In this document: one piece after another, positions 37,365 to 49,063 of the stretch | Numbering within the stretch: the stretch's first letter is position 1 | Layout: every line of letters starts with the position of its first letter | Assembly (NCBI GenBank): GCA_947034885.2 | Contig: OX344753.2 | Coordinates: forward strand, 25,002,347-25,066,346 | DNA length: 64,000 bases | Direction of reading: 5' to 3' | Source: Thuidium tamariscinum | Lineage: Eukaryota; Streptophyta; Bryopsida; Hypnales; Thuidiaceae | Program-made: the position numbers and the translations under genes | Notes under the pieces: generated by a model | What the model saw: only the letters and a program-made list of their open reading frames with translations | What the model was told of the DNA's origin: nothing | Databases searched by the model: none

Positions 37365-37377
37365 CACAGCAGTTAAA
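37365..37377 (+). terminator. Plant snRNA 3' box
   Basis: CACAGCAGTTAAA fits the plant snRNA 3'-end formation signal CA(N3-10)AGTNNAA. It lies about 35 bp after the predicted RNA end. Confidence 0.6.
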
Positions 37378-37399
37378 TCCGGATGATGAGGCTCATGAT

Positions 37400-38861
37400 A
37401 CCCGGGTGAAATGCCCAATTGTTCTCCTCCGTCTTTTCTAGACCTCACTATCAACGATCATTTGCAGGGAACTGGGATCCTCTAGTAGTGGACTTGATAC
37501 ATGAAATATTGCTTTGCCAAGTGATTGGCTAACTACAATCTCGAAAGATATTTTTGGTTTCTAATGATATGAGATTTGAACCTATCTGTGTTTTTTTTCC
37601 CGTCATCATATGTAGTTTTTCTTTCTATCGACACCGATTTTGCAAGTTTATTATTTTTATTTTTAAAAAAATTCATTATTTATTTTGTATGAAGTGCCAT
37701 AGTGGCAACATTAAATGTTAAATTGGTGCTCCAAATTTCAGCATTCATCCACATATTGGATAGAAAATATCACATTAGTACATATCCCGTATCCATAATT
37801 ATGTTTTCATCCACAATTTGCACATTTCATCTTAGATTTTATTGTTTATGTTCTAAGGGTTATTAATTTGGTGCAAATTGACAAATCACCAAAAAAAGAA
37901 GACCAACCATTAATTTGATACAAATTGATGATAGACTACTAGAAAAAAAGCTAGTTAATTTGAACTATCAAAGAAACTAGTGGACTGTTTTTTACCAATT
38001 GTTCAACCAAAAGAAGGGAATAATAATTAATAATTTTGAAAAGATTTGGAATCCAATAATGTTCATGCTCAAAAGATTGCAGAGGCATTCCTCAACCAAA
38101 ACAAAGGGAAAGTAATCTTTTAATTTATTAATTTTGAAAAGATTGGAAGTTGAATATCGTTTATGCACAAAAGAGTGCAAGGGCTTTGTTTCATGACCTT
38201 TGGACATATAATGTGAAAGTTTATGTTTTTTTCATATGAAAGGTAATTTTATTTAACTTTTTAATTTTAAAATAATTTTAAAATCCATAATTTTCTCACC
38301 GAAGGTCCAAACAAAGCCAGGTAGGTTACTCATTATTTTTTAGATCTCACCATATCAAATAAACAAAACAACCTATCTTCAGTGTCTTCAGGAAAAGAGA
38401 CAGCATCAACCCTATGTTTGTTCGCAAGTGTAGATGAAGAATTTGAAGGAACAGACTCCGTACTGCGAAGGTATCTAAAGATCCAAAAAAATTCTCTTGA
38501 ATAATTTTTGTCGTCGCCAACAATTTCAGCCAAACAAATTAAAGATTGGAAAATATTTTCCGCATAACGATTGGAACTTCCTACGTCGGTATCGAACAAA
38601 ATTCCTACCACTGTACCGTATACACCAACATTTACTAATGAAAAGAAACGTAACTACTCCCGAAAACTGCACAAGAGGCTACCGAACTCCCAACACTCCG
38701 ACCTCCCCAGCATCATGTAAGGTAGGCTGCAATGTGGGATCTCAAGTGAGCATCATGTCATTTCATGCCGGTCTCAAACAGAGATCGAAGTGCCTAGACT
38801 CAAAAATTTCTCTGAAGAAAGATGGGGAGATTTTTCTCCAAGAGTGTTTCTGGGTCATCTC
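37400..38861. other. Spacer between U2 and GAD, no gene supported
   Basis: AT-rich up to about 38330, then near 50% GC towards the GAD 3' end. Open frames at 38333-38611 and 38497-38865 on opposite strands match nothing. The segment next to GAD may be its 3' untranslated region. Confidence 0.4.
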
Positions 38862-41107
38862 TTAACAAATGCCAGCCCGAGGGCTGCCAAGCGGGCTGGA
38901 TCGAGGGCCGAACGAGTCTATCTTCATGGGATGCAACGTGAGGTTGAACGCCTTCGTTTTCTTCACTTCAGAAGCCGATTTCGGGCGTGGCGAGCTCAGC
39001 TCGTCACTCTCCTGTTGCACCGCCTCCGTCACGGACTGAATGAGCTTGCTCGGCCTGGCGTCCATGTACGCCAGCACGCGCTTGATGTCCGTCACCAGTC
39101 GATCAGCAAGGGATCTGCTGAAATCCTCGCGCACCACCACTCGCAGGAGCGTGACGTGCTGCGCATCGGGCGCCATAGTGTAAGCAGGCACCGTCCATCC
39201 GTACCTGCGCAGTCCGTCGCTGATTTCGTACTCGTCATGGTCGTGGTTGTCCAACAGAGAGAACGCCACCACGGGGACGCCGATTTCCTTCGACAGAATT
39301 TTGAAGCGGCCGAGCCTCTCGATGGCTTCCGTGAGGATCTTGGCGTTCAAGGCGCAGTTGGCCATGATGTTCTTGTATCCGTCGAACCCAAGACGGATGA
39401 GCTGGTAGTACTGCGCGATCACTTGGCTCGCGCCTTTGGAGAAGTTGAGAGTGAAAGTTGGCTGGTCGGCGCCGAGGTAGTTCACGTGGAAGATGAGCTC
39501 CTCAGGGAGATCCTCCTTGTTGCGCCACACCACCCAGCCGATGCCGGCGTACACCAGGCCGTACTTGTGACCGGAAACGTTGATGCTCTTCACGAGGGGC
39601 AGGCGGAAGTCCCAGACAAGGTCGGGGTAGATGAACGGCGCTATGAAGCCGCCGCTGGCGGCGTCCACGTGAATCGGAATGTGCCACCTGAATGTTCATT
39701 TTCACTTCGATTGGTCAGTGCACGGATTCACGCAATTCTGAAGTTGCAGGAGCAGTAATCTGTACTGAGATTTCTAATTCTGTCCTAGTTTGACCGGGCT
39801 TTGACGTTTTGCAATCCTTTAGTGTGCTTGCAGCTGAGGAAATAGAGTCTATGAAGGCAGAATTGAAGAAACGAAATCAGAAACGCAATTGTGCAGTCAA
39901 GTAAAACAGAGGATTCCGATTCCTCATAACCCTGATTGGGGAGTGGGGGTGGGGTGTAAGAGCAGAGTGTGTCCGACAGAAAATGGAGGTCTTCGGAGGA
40001 GTTTGAGTGGAGAGACTAAAGTACCCTTTCTCTGCGTTCTTTTTCTCCAGCAAGTCGTTCAGCGTCTTCACATCTTCAAATTCGCCATTGTAAGTCGACC
40101 CGAGGATCGCACACACGCAAATAGTGTTCTCGTCACAGAGCTCGACTGCTTTTTGCGGATTTATGACGTAGTAGTCTTCTTTGAGCTTCACCTCCCGGAG
40201 CTCTACTTCGAAGTATCGTCCGAATTTTTCCCAGCAGACCTACAAGGACCGGATCTGTCTCAGATTTGGAGAGCTCTTAATTCACCAAGGTTTTTGGTTA
40301 GTGCACTTCTCTAGAGCCTCGTTGACGTACCTGGACATTTGCACCTGTGACCAGGTTGGGCTTGTCCCAAGGCTTCCCCGCCGCTTTGCGCTCATTCTGC
40401 CATTTCCTCTTGAAGGCAAGACCAGCGAGCATGATGGCCTCGGATGATCCCACTGTGCCAGCTCCGACGGCTTGTACACCAGCCTCAATTGGTGCATTGA
40501 ACAGGCGGGCAATCATGTTCACGCAACGGTCCTGCGCAAATCACAGGCCCCCATTAGCGTCCACCGTATCAATTATGCATTCAACGCTATCTTTCAAAGC
40601 ACCGGCATTGCATTACATTTCTCAAGAGTTTGAAATTACCTGAAGCTCAGTGGTGATAGGGTATTCGTCCATGTCAATGTAGTTCTTGTTAAGGGCGGTC
40701 ATGATGAGCTTGTCGCACTCGGGCTCCATCCATGTCGTCACGAACGAGGCCAAGTTCAGGCGAGGGTTGCCGTCTAGCATGAGCTCGTCGCTGATGATCT
40801 GGTATGCGGCCTCCTTGGGTGTTTCTTGCTGCGGAATGGAGAACCTTTAAAAGAAACAAATTGTTAGAACCTGTTAGAATCTCGCGAGATGGGTTTTTCC
40901 CCTGTTTTTCCAAAATGCGAGACATGATCGTTTTGAAAGCACGAGTTGGTCACTGCCTGTGTGCTAAGAATAGTCTCAGAAGATGAGACAGTCGTCTCCG
41001 CTAACTCACTTGGGAAGCTCGCACTGCACATATCTGGAGGCAAACATGGAGTCGATAGTGTTGTGACCCCGCGTCTCCCTCATGCTTTTAACCGTCGTGA
41101 GCGCCAT
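38862..41107 (-). CDS. GAD: Glutamate decarboxylase, five exons, atypical C-terminus
   Basis: This PLP enzyme converts glutamate to GABA and CO2 in the cytosol. Exons in coding order: 41107-41010, 40844-40640, 40531-40331, 40239-40025, 39687-38862; all junctions keep frame, giving about 514 residues. Landmarks: [11 protein letters not shown] near the N-terminus, [95 protein letters not shown] and [15 protein letters not shown], whose lysine (about residue 281) should hold PLP. The ATG at 41107 gives a short leader before the conserved start. Plant GADs normally end in a calmodulin-binding segment with a GWKKFV-type tryptophan. Here the tail keeps KKTKAF and the final GIC, but no tryptophan follows the catalytic domain. 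Calcium/calmodulin control is therefore doubtful. Catalytic function looks intact. Confidence 0.95.
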
Positions 41108-41660
41108 CTTGCTCCCGTCAAGCTTCTCCCGGCCCTCCGCGCAGTCTAATTTCTCCTAAGTTCCAAATTGCACTTCCTGTAAACGCAACTAGCTCACTCT
41201 GCTGCAACCATCTAATCTCTTGTGCAGGAAATCCTATCCAAGAGTTGTACGTACTCTGAAAGCTTGCTGAGAGGCGCTGTGATGGAGAATGACTTGATGA
41301 AATCAGTGAGGTAAGATATGAACTACTTAAAGGAATTGAGCCTGGCAAGCTGAGAGAGCTAGGTCAGTGCCCATGCACTGCTCGGCGTTGATCTTTCTTT
41401 TCTGAATCGTGCGCGCTGTTTCTGCGATCGAGACATGGAGTCAGGAGTTGCAGGCAGCAACTCGGTGAGCACTTCGCATAATTAGCATTGACACTTGCTG
41501 TAAGTTAATCGAGGGTACAGCAGCTGCGCCTGCGCGTTTCTCCAGTCTCCACAGTCTCATCAAAGGCTGGTCAAAGCACATGCGGACGCAGGAGAAGCAG
41601 CGCCCAATGCCGACACTGCGCCTGAGTTAATGCTGAAGGGAGTGAGTCACGGCCTTTGGT
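41108..41660 (-). promoter_or_regulatory. Probable promoter/5' leader region of GAD
   Basis: GC-richer DNA continues to about 41650, where a TTAA element begins. No TATA box or other motif is clear enough to fix the start of transcription. Confidence 0.3.
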
Positions 41661-41664
41661 TTAA

Positions 41665-42392
41665 CCCTGAAACGCCGGGCCTGTGACCACTGGTTTTAGG
41701 CTGCACTCTCTGTCACTCAGTTTGTTAGCATTTTGTAACCAGATATATATGGAAATTTTTATTTTTATTTTTCAGAGATGAAACTGCATGTCCTCTGTAC
41801 TTCACAGAAATTTCAGATTTTTTTGAGGAAAATTTTATTTTCTGAATTTTTTTTGAAGAGAAACTGAAGAAAAAATCATAAAAAATTGAAAAAATTCTCA
41901 AAAAATCTGAAAATTTCACCATGTGTGAAAAATACAGTGGAAATTATCATGGTGTAAACTAATTTCCCGTATACATCTATAATTAGAATGCAGTGGACAT
42001 TAAAAATACAGCCAAAGTTCAAACTGCAATAAAATATTCAATTTTATGAATTTTTCCAAAATTTCAATTGGAGAAGAAACTAGAGTACAGGACCTCCGTT
42101 TCATTAGTTGGGCTCAAATTCAAAAAATGTCGTTTTCAAGGAGAAATTTCAGATTTACTCAATTTCTCAAAATACACTAAAATGGCAAATTTTGTCATCC
42201 GTTTTTCTTCATTACTTCCCAACTACATGAAAAGAAATATCAATTACACTAGAAAGTCACTTGGACATTCTTTGTAACTCAACATGAAAGGTCATTGAAA
42301 AAAAAAATGGATGAAAAAACTATTGTTCGGGCTTCAGGTGGTGTGGAGAAGTCATTCATAAGCCACAGAATGGCGCTGCCGGCGCTTAGGGG
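41665..42392 (-). mobile_element. TTAA element PB-G copy 1 (inverted)
   Basis: The ends are CCCTGAAACGCCGGGCC and GGCGCTTAGGGG, flanked by TTAA (41661-41664, 42393-42396); 728 bp. The interior matches copies at 42728 and 49696 in reverse, for example ACTCAGTTTGTTAGCATTTT and CACTAGAAAGTCACTTGGA. Non-coding. Confidence 0.85.
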
Positions 42393-42396
42393 TTAA

Positions 42397-42617
42397 CCCT
42401 GAAGCGCTCCGGCGTCCATATTCGGGACGATGAATACAAGCCTTCAAGGCACTGTTTCATCCAATTAATTTCTCATTTATCAAATGTAACACTTGAATTT
42501 AGAGAAGACAACCTTCCTTAATAACCAAATTCATTAAATTCTGGAAAATGATATATCTGTACAAAGCTATAAGCAAAAATGTGCAAAAATTGAAAAAAGG
42601 ATTGAGACGTTTCAGGG
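42397..42617. mobile_element. TTAA element PB-H, 221 bp
   Basis: The ends are CCCTGAAGCGCTCC and GACGTTTCAGGG, bordered by TTAA (42393-42396, shared with PB-G copy 1, and 42618-42621). The terminal bases resemble PB-G but the interior differs, so it may be an internally deleted or related family. Confidence 0.75.
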
Positions 42618-42727
42618 TTAACGTAACGTTTTGGGGATTATAGAACCAATGCTTGCCAAAGATAACCTTGCCATAGTTTATTACTCTTTACAATAGAAAT
42701 GGCAATTTGGAGTGCATGGTCCTTTAA

Positions 42728-43456
42728 CCCCTTAGTGTCTGGGGAGCCATTTCATGGGTTTTGGACGACTTCAGAGGGCCATGAAATGACCTAAACATTA
42801 GTTTTTTCATCCACCTTTTTTTTAATGACCTTCCATGTTGAATTACAAAGAGTGTCCAACTGAATTCTTAGTCTAATTGATGTTTTTTTCCATGCAGTTG
42901 AAAAGTAATTAAGAAAAACGGATGGCAAAATTTGCCATTTTAGTGTATTTTGAGAAATTGAGTAAATCTAAAATTTCTCCTTGAAAATGACATTTTTCGA
43001 ATTTGAGCCCAACTATTGAAATGGAAGTCCTCTACTCTAGTTTCTTCTCCAATTGAAATTTTGGAAAAATTCGTAAAATTAAATATTTTATTGCAGTTTG
43101 AACTTTGGCCGTATTTTTAATGTCCATTGCATTCTAAGTATAGAATTACACAAAAATTAAATTTACACCATGATGTTTTTCACTATAATGTTCACACATC
43201 GTGAAATTTTCAGATTTTTTGAGTTTATTTTCTAATTGATATGATTTTTTCTTCAGGTTTTCTTCAAAAAAAATTAAAAAATATATATTTTTCCTCAAAA
43301 AAATCTATTTTTTTGTGAAGTATAGAAAGGCATGTACTTTCATCTCTGAAAAATAAAAATAAAAATATTCATATATATCAAGTTTCAGAATGGTAACAAA
43401 CTGAGTTATAAGCAAGGAAGCTTTAAACCAATGGTCATAGGTCCGTCCTTTAAGGG
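42728..43456 (+). mobile_element. TTAA element PB-G copy 2
   Basis: Ends CCCCTTAGTGTCTGGGG and GTCCGTCCTTTAAGGG, TTAA on both sides (42724-42727, 43457-43460), 729 bp. The interior aligns along its length with 49696-50423: TGACCTTCCATGTTGA, ACGGATGGCAAAATTTGCCA, AATGTCCATTGCATTCT. Confidence 0.85.
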
Positions 43457-43739
43457 TTAAGTGTCAATGTGATTTTTTTCTCTAAGATTTTGGGTATTTG
43501 AGACTTATTTCCAAGAGCCCTCAATACTCTAGAAAATGGACACCCTTGCACAAAATCTTGAGTAGAGAAATCACAATCATTCACTTCCCAAAATTGGATT
43601 TTCAATGCTTAAACTAAACTTCAAAAAAGAGTTTCTCAATCATACAAACTACTAAAAAGAATAACTTGGTAAGATTTTACTAAACTTCAAAGTTTTATTT
43701 TTCAACATCAGATTGAAACGCCACTTACAATTCACTTAA

Positions 43740-44471
43740 GGGTCATTGCAAGAAACACCTGTCCTATTTCATGTCACAATTTGAACCACTTTTTTGTTGT
43801 CTACAATAACTTTTGGAGATTAAGTCCAATGAAAATGAAATTTTTATTGAACATACCTAACTTGAATTTTATTAGATCCCTTATTTTTCAGAAATTTTTA
43901 AAAAAAAATTTATATTTAAAAAACATTTTCGTTGAGCGTCACAAAATTACGTTTATGGTTATCATTACGTTCGCTGTGTCTAAATTTAATGATTTCAAGA
44001 CAAAACTTTCATGGCCTATTTGCATAGGTGTAAAACCTATGAATTCCAAAAAAAAATCTAAAAATATGTTTTTTTATGTCCTCCACATGAGTACAAATTT
44101 TTTTTCGTGGCATGCAATTTTTGAACATTGATGATGGTTCTAAGATCGTTCCTTTGGTCAAATCTCATCGAAATCAACTTTCCTCAAATGGCCAATTTTT
44201 ATTTTTTCTTAAAATTGATTTTCCTATTTTTTACAAATTAAAATGTTGAAGTACTAATTTTCATGAGATTTTGCATTTTTCTGGATTTCCTACTTAGAGA
44301 TTTTTCCTATGCTTTTCCTTCCTAGGGTATATCCTTATTCAAGGTTTATACATGAAACATATTTTTCACTTTTTTAAAAACTTGTTTTTCTAATTTTAAA
44401 GTACTCCCGGAAAAAAAAAGACTACGTTGCAAAACGCTACGCTTTTTGGTAGGTGTTTCTTGCAACGACCC
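43740..44471. mobile_element. A-family element copy 3, TTAA target duplication
   Basis: Ends GGGTCATTGCAAGAAACAC and GTGTTTCTTGCAACGACCC, TTAA at 43736-43739 and 44472-44475, 732 bp. The inner end sequences are more diverged than in the other copies. The plus frame at 43781-44131 has no known match. Confidence 0.85.
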
Positions 44472-45956
44472 TTAATGCACCCATTTAGTGCCTCGGGTAA
44501 TTAGGGGTTCATAAAAACTAACATCCTATGGCTTCAATGAGTGGGTGCACTCACTGAAGCACGTTGTAAGTGGCATTTTGTTTAACAAGTGGTATTGGGC
44601 TCTGGAAAGAAGTCATAGATACTGTAAAGGCCTCCTTGCATATCTAGGTGGGCTAGGAAACTTCACAGGGAGTGTTATAGGGAAAAATAGTCTTTGCACT
44701 TCTATGTGGTCCAGGTGGGTGGGAAGAATACAATTAGAAAAGCACATGTCTTAGATTCTTCCAAGCTTGTCAAGTCTCCACTAATGAGATTGTCCACCGG
44801 AATTGGTGACACTTCTCCTCCTCCATTCCTGCTTGCCCCACCCTGACAAGACAATTGGTGAAGCCTCTTTTGTGTTATTGATGAAACAAGTACTGTACTT
44901 GCCTACCAAGCCAACATGTAACTACATCCTAAGGCCATCAAGAAGTCGAAGACTCAGGGGCTATTTGCATGAACAACTTGACTGGAGGTCGAACCGGGCT
45001 TGGGGAGGTTCCCATGTAGAAACCGTCAACTCGATTTCCAATATGGAACTTGGGTCCCTCCTTTTCTATTCTGTCCTTGATTTTAGGATTTACAAGCCTG
45101 CTCTCCTTCCCATCAATGTGACTGACTATTTATCTTAAAAGTATTCACCACTTGTCTCTTTGTCTCCAAGACTTGTCCTTGCGACCCACCTCATTCATTG
45201 GTTGCCACATACCTCATCATTCCAAATATTACTAGAAAAGTCGATATCTTATTTGAAGAACTGGTCCACAACCAGAAGCATGATGCATGAGCTTGGACCG
45301 GACCTCACATCTTGGTGCCTGGAGCTCCACCTCCGCCGGTCCGGTCCAGCATGCGCGGAGGCCCTCAGATCGTTGATCGATCTTCTCACGTTCTAAATTA
45401 GTTAGTTCGACTGAATTGGATCCGTCGCTGCAGCTTCAATTCCAAGTTTGTTGGGTTGGTTCACGCCGGATTCAACGGAGACTTCGGAAAAGCCTCTGGG
45501 CCATGGCGGCCAATTCCAACCTGTGTTGCAAAATCAACCCTAACTTAATTGCAGATGGTCGAACTCAATCAGTCCCCTGCCTACAGGAAGTCAGTCAGTC
45601 CAGTGAACGCGCAACTCATGCAGGGTTCCGCATTAATGTTGGCTGCATTAGTCCCGGCCCCATCTTGACTGGCTCCCTGGTGGTGCAGCACTGCACCCAC
45701 TGGAGAAGGCGCACTCACATCGGTGGGTGCGTGTTCACATTTCATTTTACGAATGGTGGAACGAACAATGAAATTCCGTTTCATTTGTGTCAAAAGAAAG
45801 ACACAATGAAAGAATGGATGACCGAAGGAAAAATATCAGTCAGACATCCGCAGGATGTTGAATCGTACTACAGTAGAACTCTAACTCAATAGGCCCGTGC
45901 TCGGTCTAAGACACTGAGTTACAGAGGTTGATTGGTCTAGAGAGGGTTTAATAAGA

Positions 45957-46211
45957 GAGGTTCTAGTGCAGCGAAGTGCAGCGAAGTGGGCTCAGCAGGG
46001 TGGATTTACCTCGGGGGTAATACTGGAATTTTTTAACTTTTTGCAAATTCTGAATTCCCTTTTGCAATCAGAGACTTCCAAGTAATTGGGAGAGGTCTAG
46101 ATCAATTTCGTCGACACGGCACAAAATTGGGAGCTTTTTCGTAACGTCTTTACCCCGGAGAACCCAAGATCCACCCTCCTGGGCCCACTTTGTTGGTGCG
46201 ATTTAACGTCC
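45957..46211. mobile_element. I-family inverted-repeat element, diverged copy
   Basis: The interior aligns with 63262-63507: TGGATTTACCTC, TTTTGCAAATTCTGAATTC, TTTGCAATCARAGAC, GGAGAAYCCAA, and the right end GGTGCGATTTAACGTCC. The left end is eroded, with a direct repeat AGTGCAGCGAAGTGCAGCGA near 45968. Confidence 0.55.
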
Positions 46212-46284
46212 TGCCAGACATCCCGGCCGAGACGGATAGAGAGATATCTTAGAATCTCTGAGAAAGTTCGGATTCGATGTAAGT

Positions 46285-46776
46285 TTATTGTAACTTATCA
46301 TTCTGAGCCAGTGACCGAGTCGCCTGGCACTCAAAGCTAGCAAACTCAGTTGTACATACAGACACTGCACGCGGGTGTGATGCAATTCTGGCGTCAGCAG
46401 CCAGATGCCGTACACTGGCAGGTGCGACCTTGTGAACTTTGGAGTCCTCCGAGACACTCAGCCCTTCTTTTTCGGCTAAGGTAACATAAATATCGCCAGG
46501 CTGCAACAGTTGGAAGCTTTTATCTTAACTTATTTGGTGGGAACTCACGGGCCGAACTGAACCTGGATGGTGGCCAGCCTCCCAGCCCTCCCGACGGCCC
46601 TCCAGTCCGATCCCAGGGCAGTTAGGGAAGCACATCGAACACGGTTATGAAAGATTGGAACTTGAAGAGCTACAACTGCGAAGGGTTGAGGTGGGTACCC
46701 CGCAAACAGACACTTTTGGGGTATGTTCCCACTTGGTCTTATAGCAGAAGTCTTAAGGTAAGCCGTTAGTATTCGC
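46285..46776 (-). other. Possible minus-strand exons of an unknown gene
   Basis: On the minus strand an acceptor-like TTTCAG precedes an open stretch from 46776 down to GGCCC|GTGAGT near 46546. It encodes text such as LTAYLKTSAIRPSGN and WRAVGRAGRLATIQVQFG. A TTGCAG then precedes a second open stretch ending at 46285 (PGDIYVTLAEKEGLSVSED). Base composition is coding-like, but splicing these two does not keep the second frame and the implied intron is only about 48 bp. No family recognised. Confidence 0.25.
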
Positions 46777-46904
46777 CTGAAATTGGAAAGGCGTTCCCAC
46801 TAGTCATTGTGTGTCAGTGCCGAACCTACGTGGAAGGGGATTTGCTGGTTCGGTGAGAGTGTTGTTTTATGTGGTAATGACAAAAATGATTTTAAAAGCC
46901 AGTG

Positions 46905-47215
46905 ATGAGAGTGTGCTTTCATATGGTAGAGGGATCCATAACCAATAAAATAAGCACATCTAGACATGATCTAGGCAAGTGCAAGGCAAAGCAAATGTTT
47001 CTAGAGGTGCACTAACAAAAATGATGAAGATTGTCAAGATCTTGGTAATTTTATTTCTTGAATTGAAATTAATATAAATTTTGAAAGGTAAAAGTTGGAC
47101 TTAACCTATAACCAATTAATGGAAATCCATTCCAATCTTGTTTGGAATAGGGTATCCTATTTATTGTTGATGGGGCAAGTGTTGAGAATGAGTCCCTCTA
47201 CCATATCTTTAGAAA
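46905..47215. repeat. Dispersed repeat related to the one upstream of AUG5
   Basis: It shares ordered words with 31140-31600, ending GAATGAGTCCCTCTACCATA. No terminal repeats are clear. Confidence 0.5.
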
Positions 47216-47528
47216 ATGAAGATGTCTAGGGGTTTTGGCCAATGTTACGTACAGGGCCCTCTCGTGGACCATTAAGTTATGAAACAAAGAAGGCCAGTAA
47301 ATTATGAAACAACCATCTAGGACTTGTTTGGTAAGGCTTGCTTGATGTGGTGGTCAAAATAAGATAAGACAGTGTTATTTTGTTGCTTTTCAAACCAATG
47401 GTTATACAGCCTTTCTTTCAAGAGGATTCCTAGCTTCTTGGCTCCTTCATTTTGGGGACTTTAATTGAAGGAGGCCATAGTTGAGTATGCAATTTTGAAC
47501 ATGTAATTTTTGTATGCAATTTTTGTAT

Positions 47529-47905
47529 GGTGGAAGCATCCAAAAACATCCAATTAAGGAATTCTGCATAGATAGAGGCATATTGTTCTAAAAACAATAT
47601 TTTTCTAGTTTAAGAGAGTGAAAATCATGAATATTCAAAAAAAAATTGGGATGTCATATGTTATTTCTATGATTTTTCAAAGTGTAGGCTCCCTAAACAA
47701 CTGAAACTATTTAATAAATGCACCCGAATTTCAACTGAGCTAAAATCAGTTGTGAGTCAATTAGATTTTGGTATGTGTCCTTAATTTGTGTTAGCAAATT
47801 TGAGCCAAGTATTTGGTGAACACATTAATTGAAGTCTAGGGACGGTTTTGGATGAATCTAGGATCCAATGTAAGAGACATGTGCAATATTAGGTGTTTAT
47901 CCCTT
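47529..47905 (-). mobile_element. B-family element copy 1 (inverted, diverged)
   Basis: It runs from TGGAAGCATCCAAAAAC to AGGTGTTTATCCCTT, with the family words GGAATTCTGCATAG, AATCATGAATATTCAAAAAA and TTTTCAAAGTGTAGGCTCCC. Most diverged of six copies. Confidence 0.65.
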
Positions 47906-48071
47906 TTGTTTTGGCTTTATACAACAGATGAAATGAGATTTTTGAAGCATTGTGGCAAAAATGTGTAAGGGCATTATTGTTATTCGGCATTTTTTAACAC
48001 ATTTTCCCCCTTTTCTTCTATAGGCTTGAAGTTGACGATTTTTTTTGAGGCAATTAGGACTTATAAGGCCT

Positions 48072-48445
48072 AAGGGAGAAACACCTATTTCCATCCCTGT
48101 ATCTATTCATGGATCCTAGAGTGTCACTAAATTTGTCCATAAGCATTCATTATAGTGTTTGACAAATGTTTAATTCTAATTTGTTGACACAATTGTAAGA
48201 CACATGTATAATTTTCATTCACTAACAACTGATTTCAGCAGAGTTTAGTTTAGGGTACACCTATAGGACTATTCCAGTGGTCTAGGGAGCCAACACTTTG
48301 AAAATTTATAGAAATTACATACTGATTTCAAAAAATTTAATTCTTTTTTGAATATTCATGATTTTCACTTGCTAATACTAGAAAAATATTCCTTCAACTA
48401 TGTTGAATTCTTTAATTGGACGGTTTTGGATGTTTCTACCATATA
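48072..48445 (+). mobile_element. B-family element copy 2
   Basis: It starts AAGGGAGAAACACCTATTTC and ends GGACGGTTTTGGATGTTTC. It lies head to head with copy 1, about 170 bp away, and is followed at once by the J element. Confidence 0.7.
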
Positions 48446-48465
48446 GAAAACCTGTGGAGGCAAGA

Positions 48466-49035
48466 CATTAGAGAATTTTTGAACTCTCAAAGAGGCCTCT
48501 AAAATGGCCTCAATTGGGGTCTTCAATTGGATTTAAATGCATACTTGTCAAAGAAAGGACAATTTTTTTCCCCTATTTCCACCCATTTTGACATCATGAT
48601 GTTTATAAAGGTACATGTTTTTTTATTGGATAGTAGGACATTAGGTACTTCTTGTCATTCAAATTTTAAGTACATTGAGGGATTATTTTATTTGGAGAAG
48701 GACAAATTTGGTGCAATTAAGTACTAATGGCTCATGTGTTTTTAGTACAATGAGTGAGACTTTTTTTTTAATAAGATCATTGGTACTTCATGCTCATGAT
48801 GTTTGCACCATGAGATACCTCTTATTGGACAATAGAACAATAGGTACTTTTTGTCATTCAAGTCCTTTATACAATAAGTGAATTCTTTATTTAACAAATT
48901 CATAAGTACTTGATGAATATTCACACAAGGTAGCAACACGTATTGTAAAGTAAGGCTATCATCTCTAGCCTTCAATAAATAGCTTTGCATGTCAATTTCT
49001 AAAGGCCTCTTTGAGGGTTCAAAATTTCTCTAATG
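48466..49035. mobile_element. J element with about 38-bp inverted ends
   Basis: The ends pair as CATTAGAGAATTTTTGAAC, then TCTCAAAGAGGCCTCTA, with the near complement at 48994-49035. The interior contains two diverged copies of a unit with ATTGGA(T/C)AR(T/A)AGRACA(T/A)TAGG and TTTTTGTCATTCAA words (48625-48665, 48830-48862). The outermost bases CATTAG are also those of the C family. Non-coding. Confidence 0.65.
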
Positions 49036-49063
49036 AAGTTGTCTCTCAGGAAACATCTAGGAG

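Larger units (their letters stand above)
44476..46904. other. GC-richer block with no recognised gene
   Basis: Composition rises towards 45-50% GC, like the gene islands. Plus-strand frames (44545-44754, 44803-45138, 45160-45396, 45416-45892) do not join at splice sites I can see and match no family. An I-family element lies at 45957-46211 and possible minus-strand exons at 46285-46776. It may be a decayed gene or an old element. Confidence 0.4.

Noticed and set aside
38790-39758. 322-codon plus-strand frame
   Set aside because: It mirrors the last GAD exon on the other strand. The length follows from the GC-rich third positions of GAD; no family match.
44545-45892. Series of plus-strand frames as a possible gene
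   Set aside because: No consistent splice sites, no recognisable domain and no start context.
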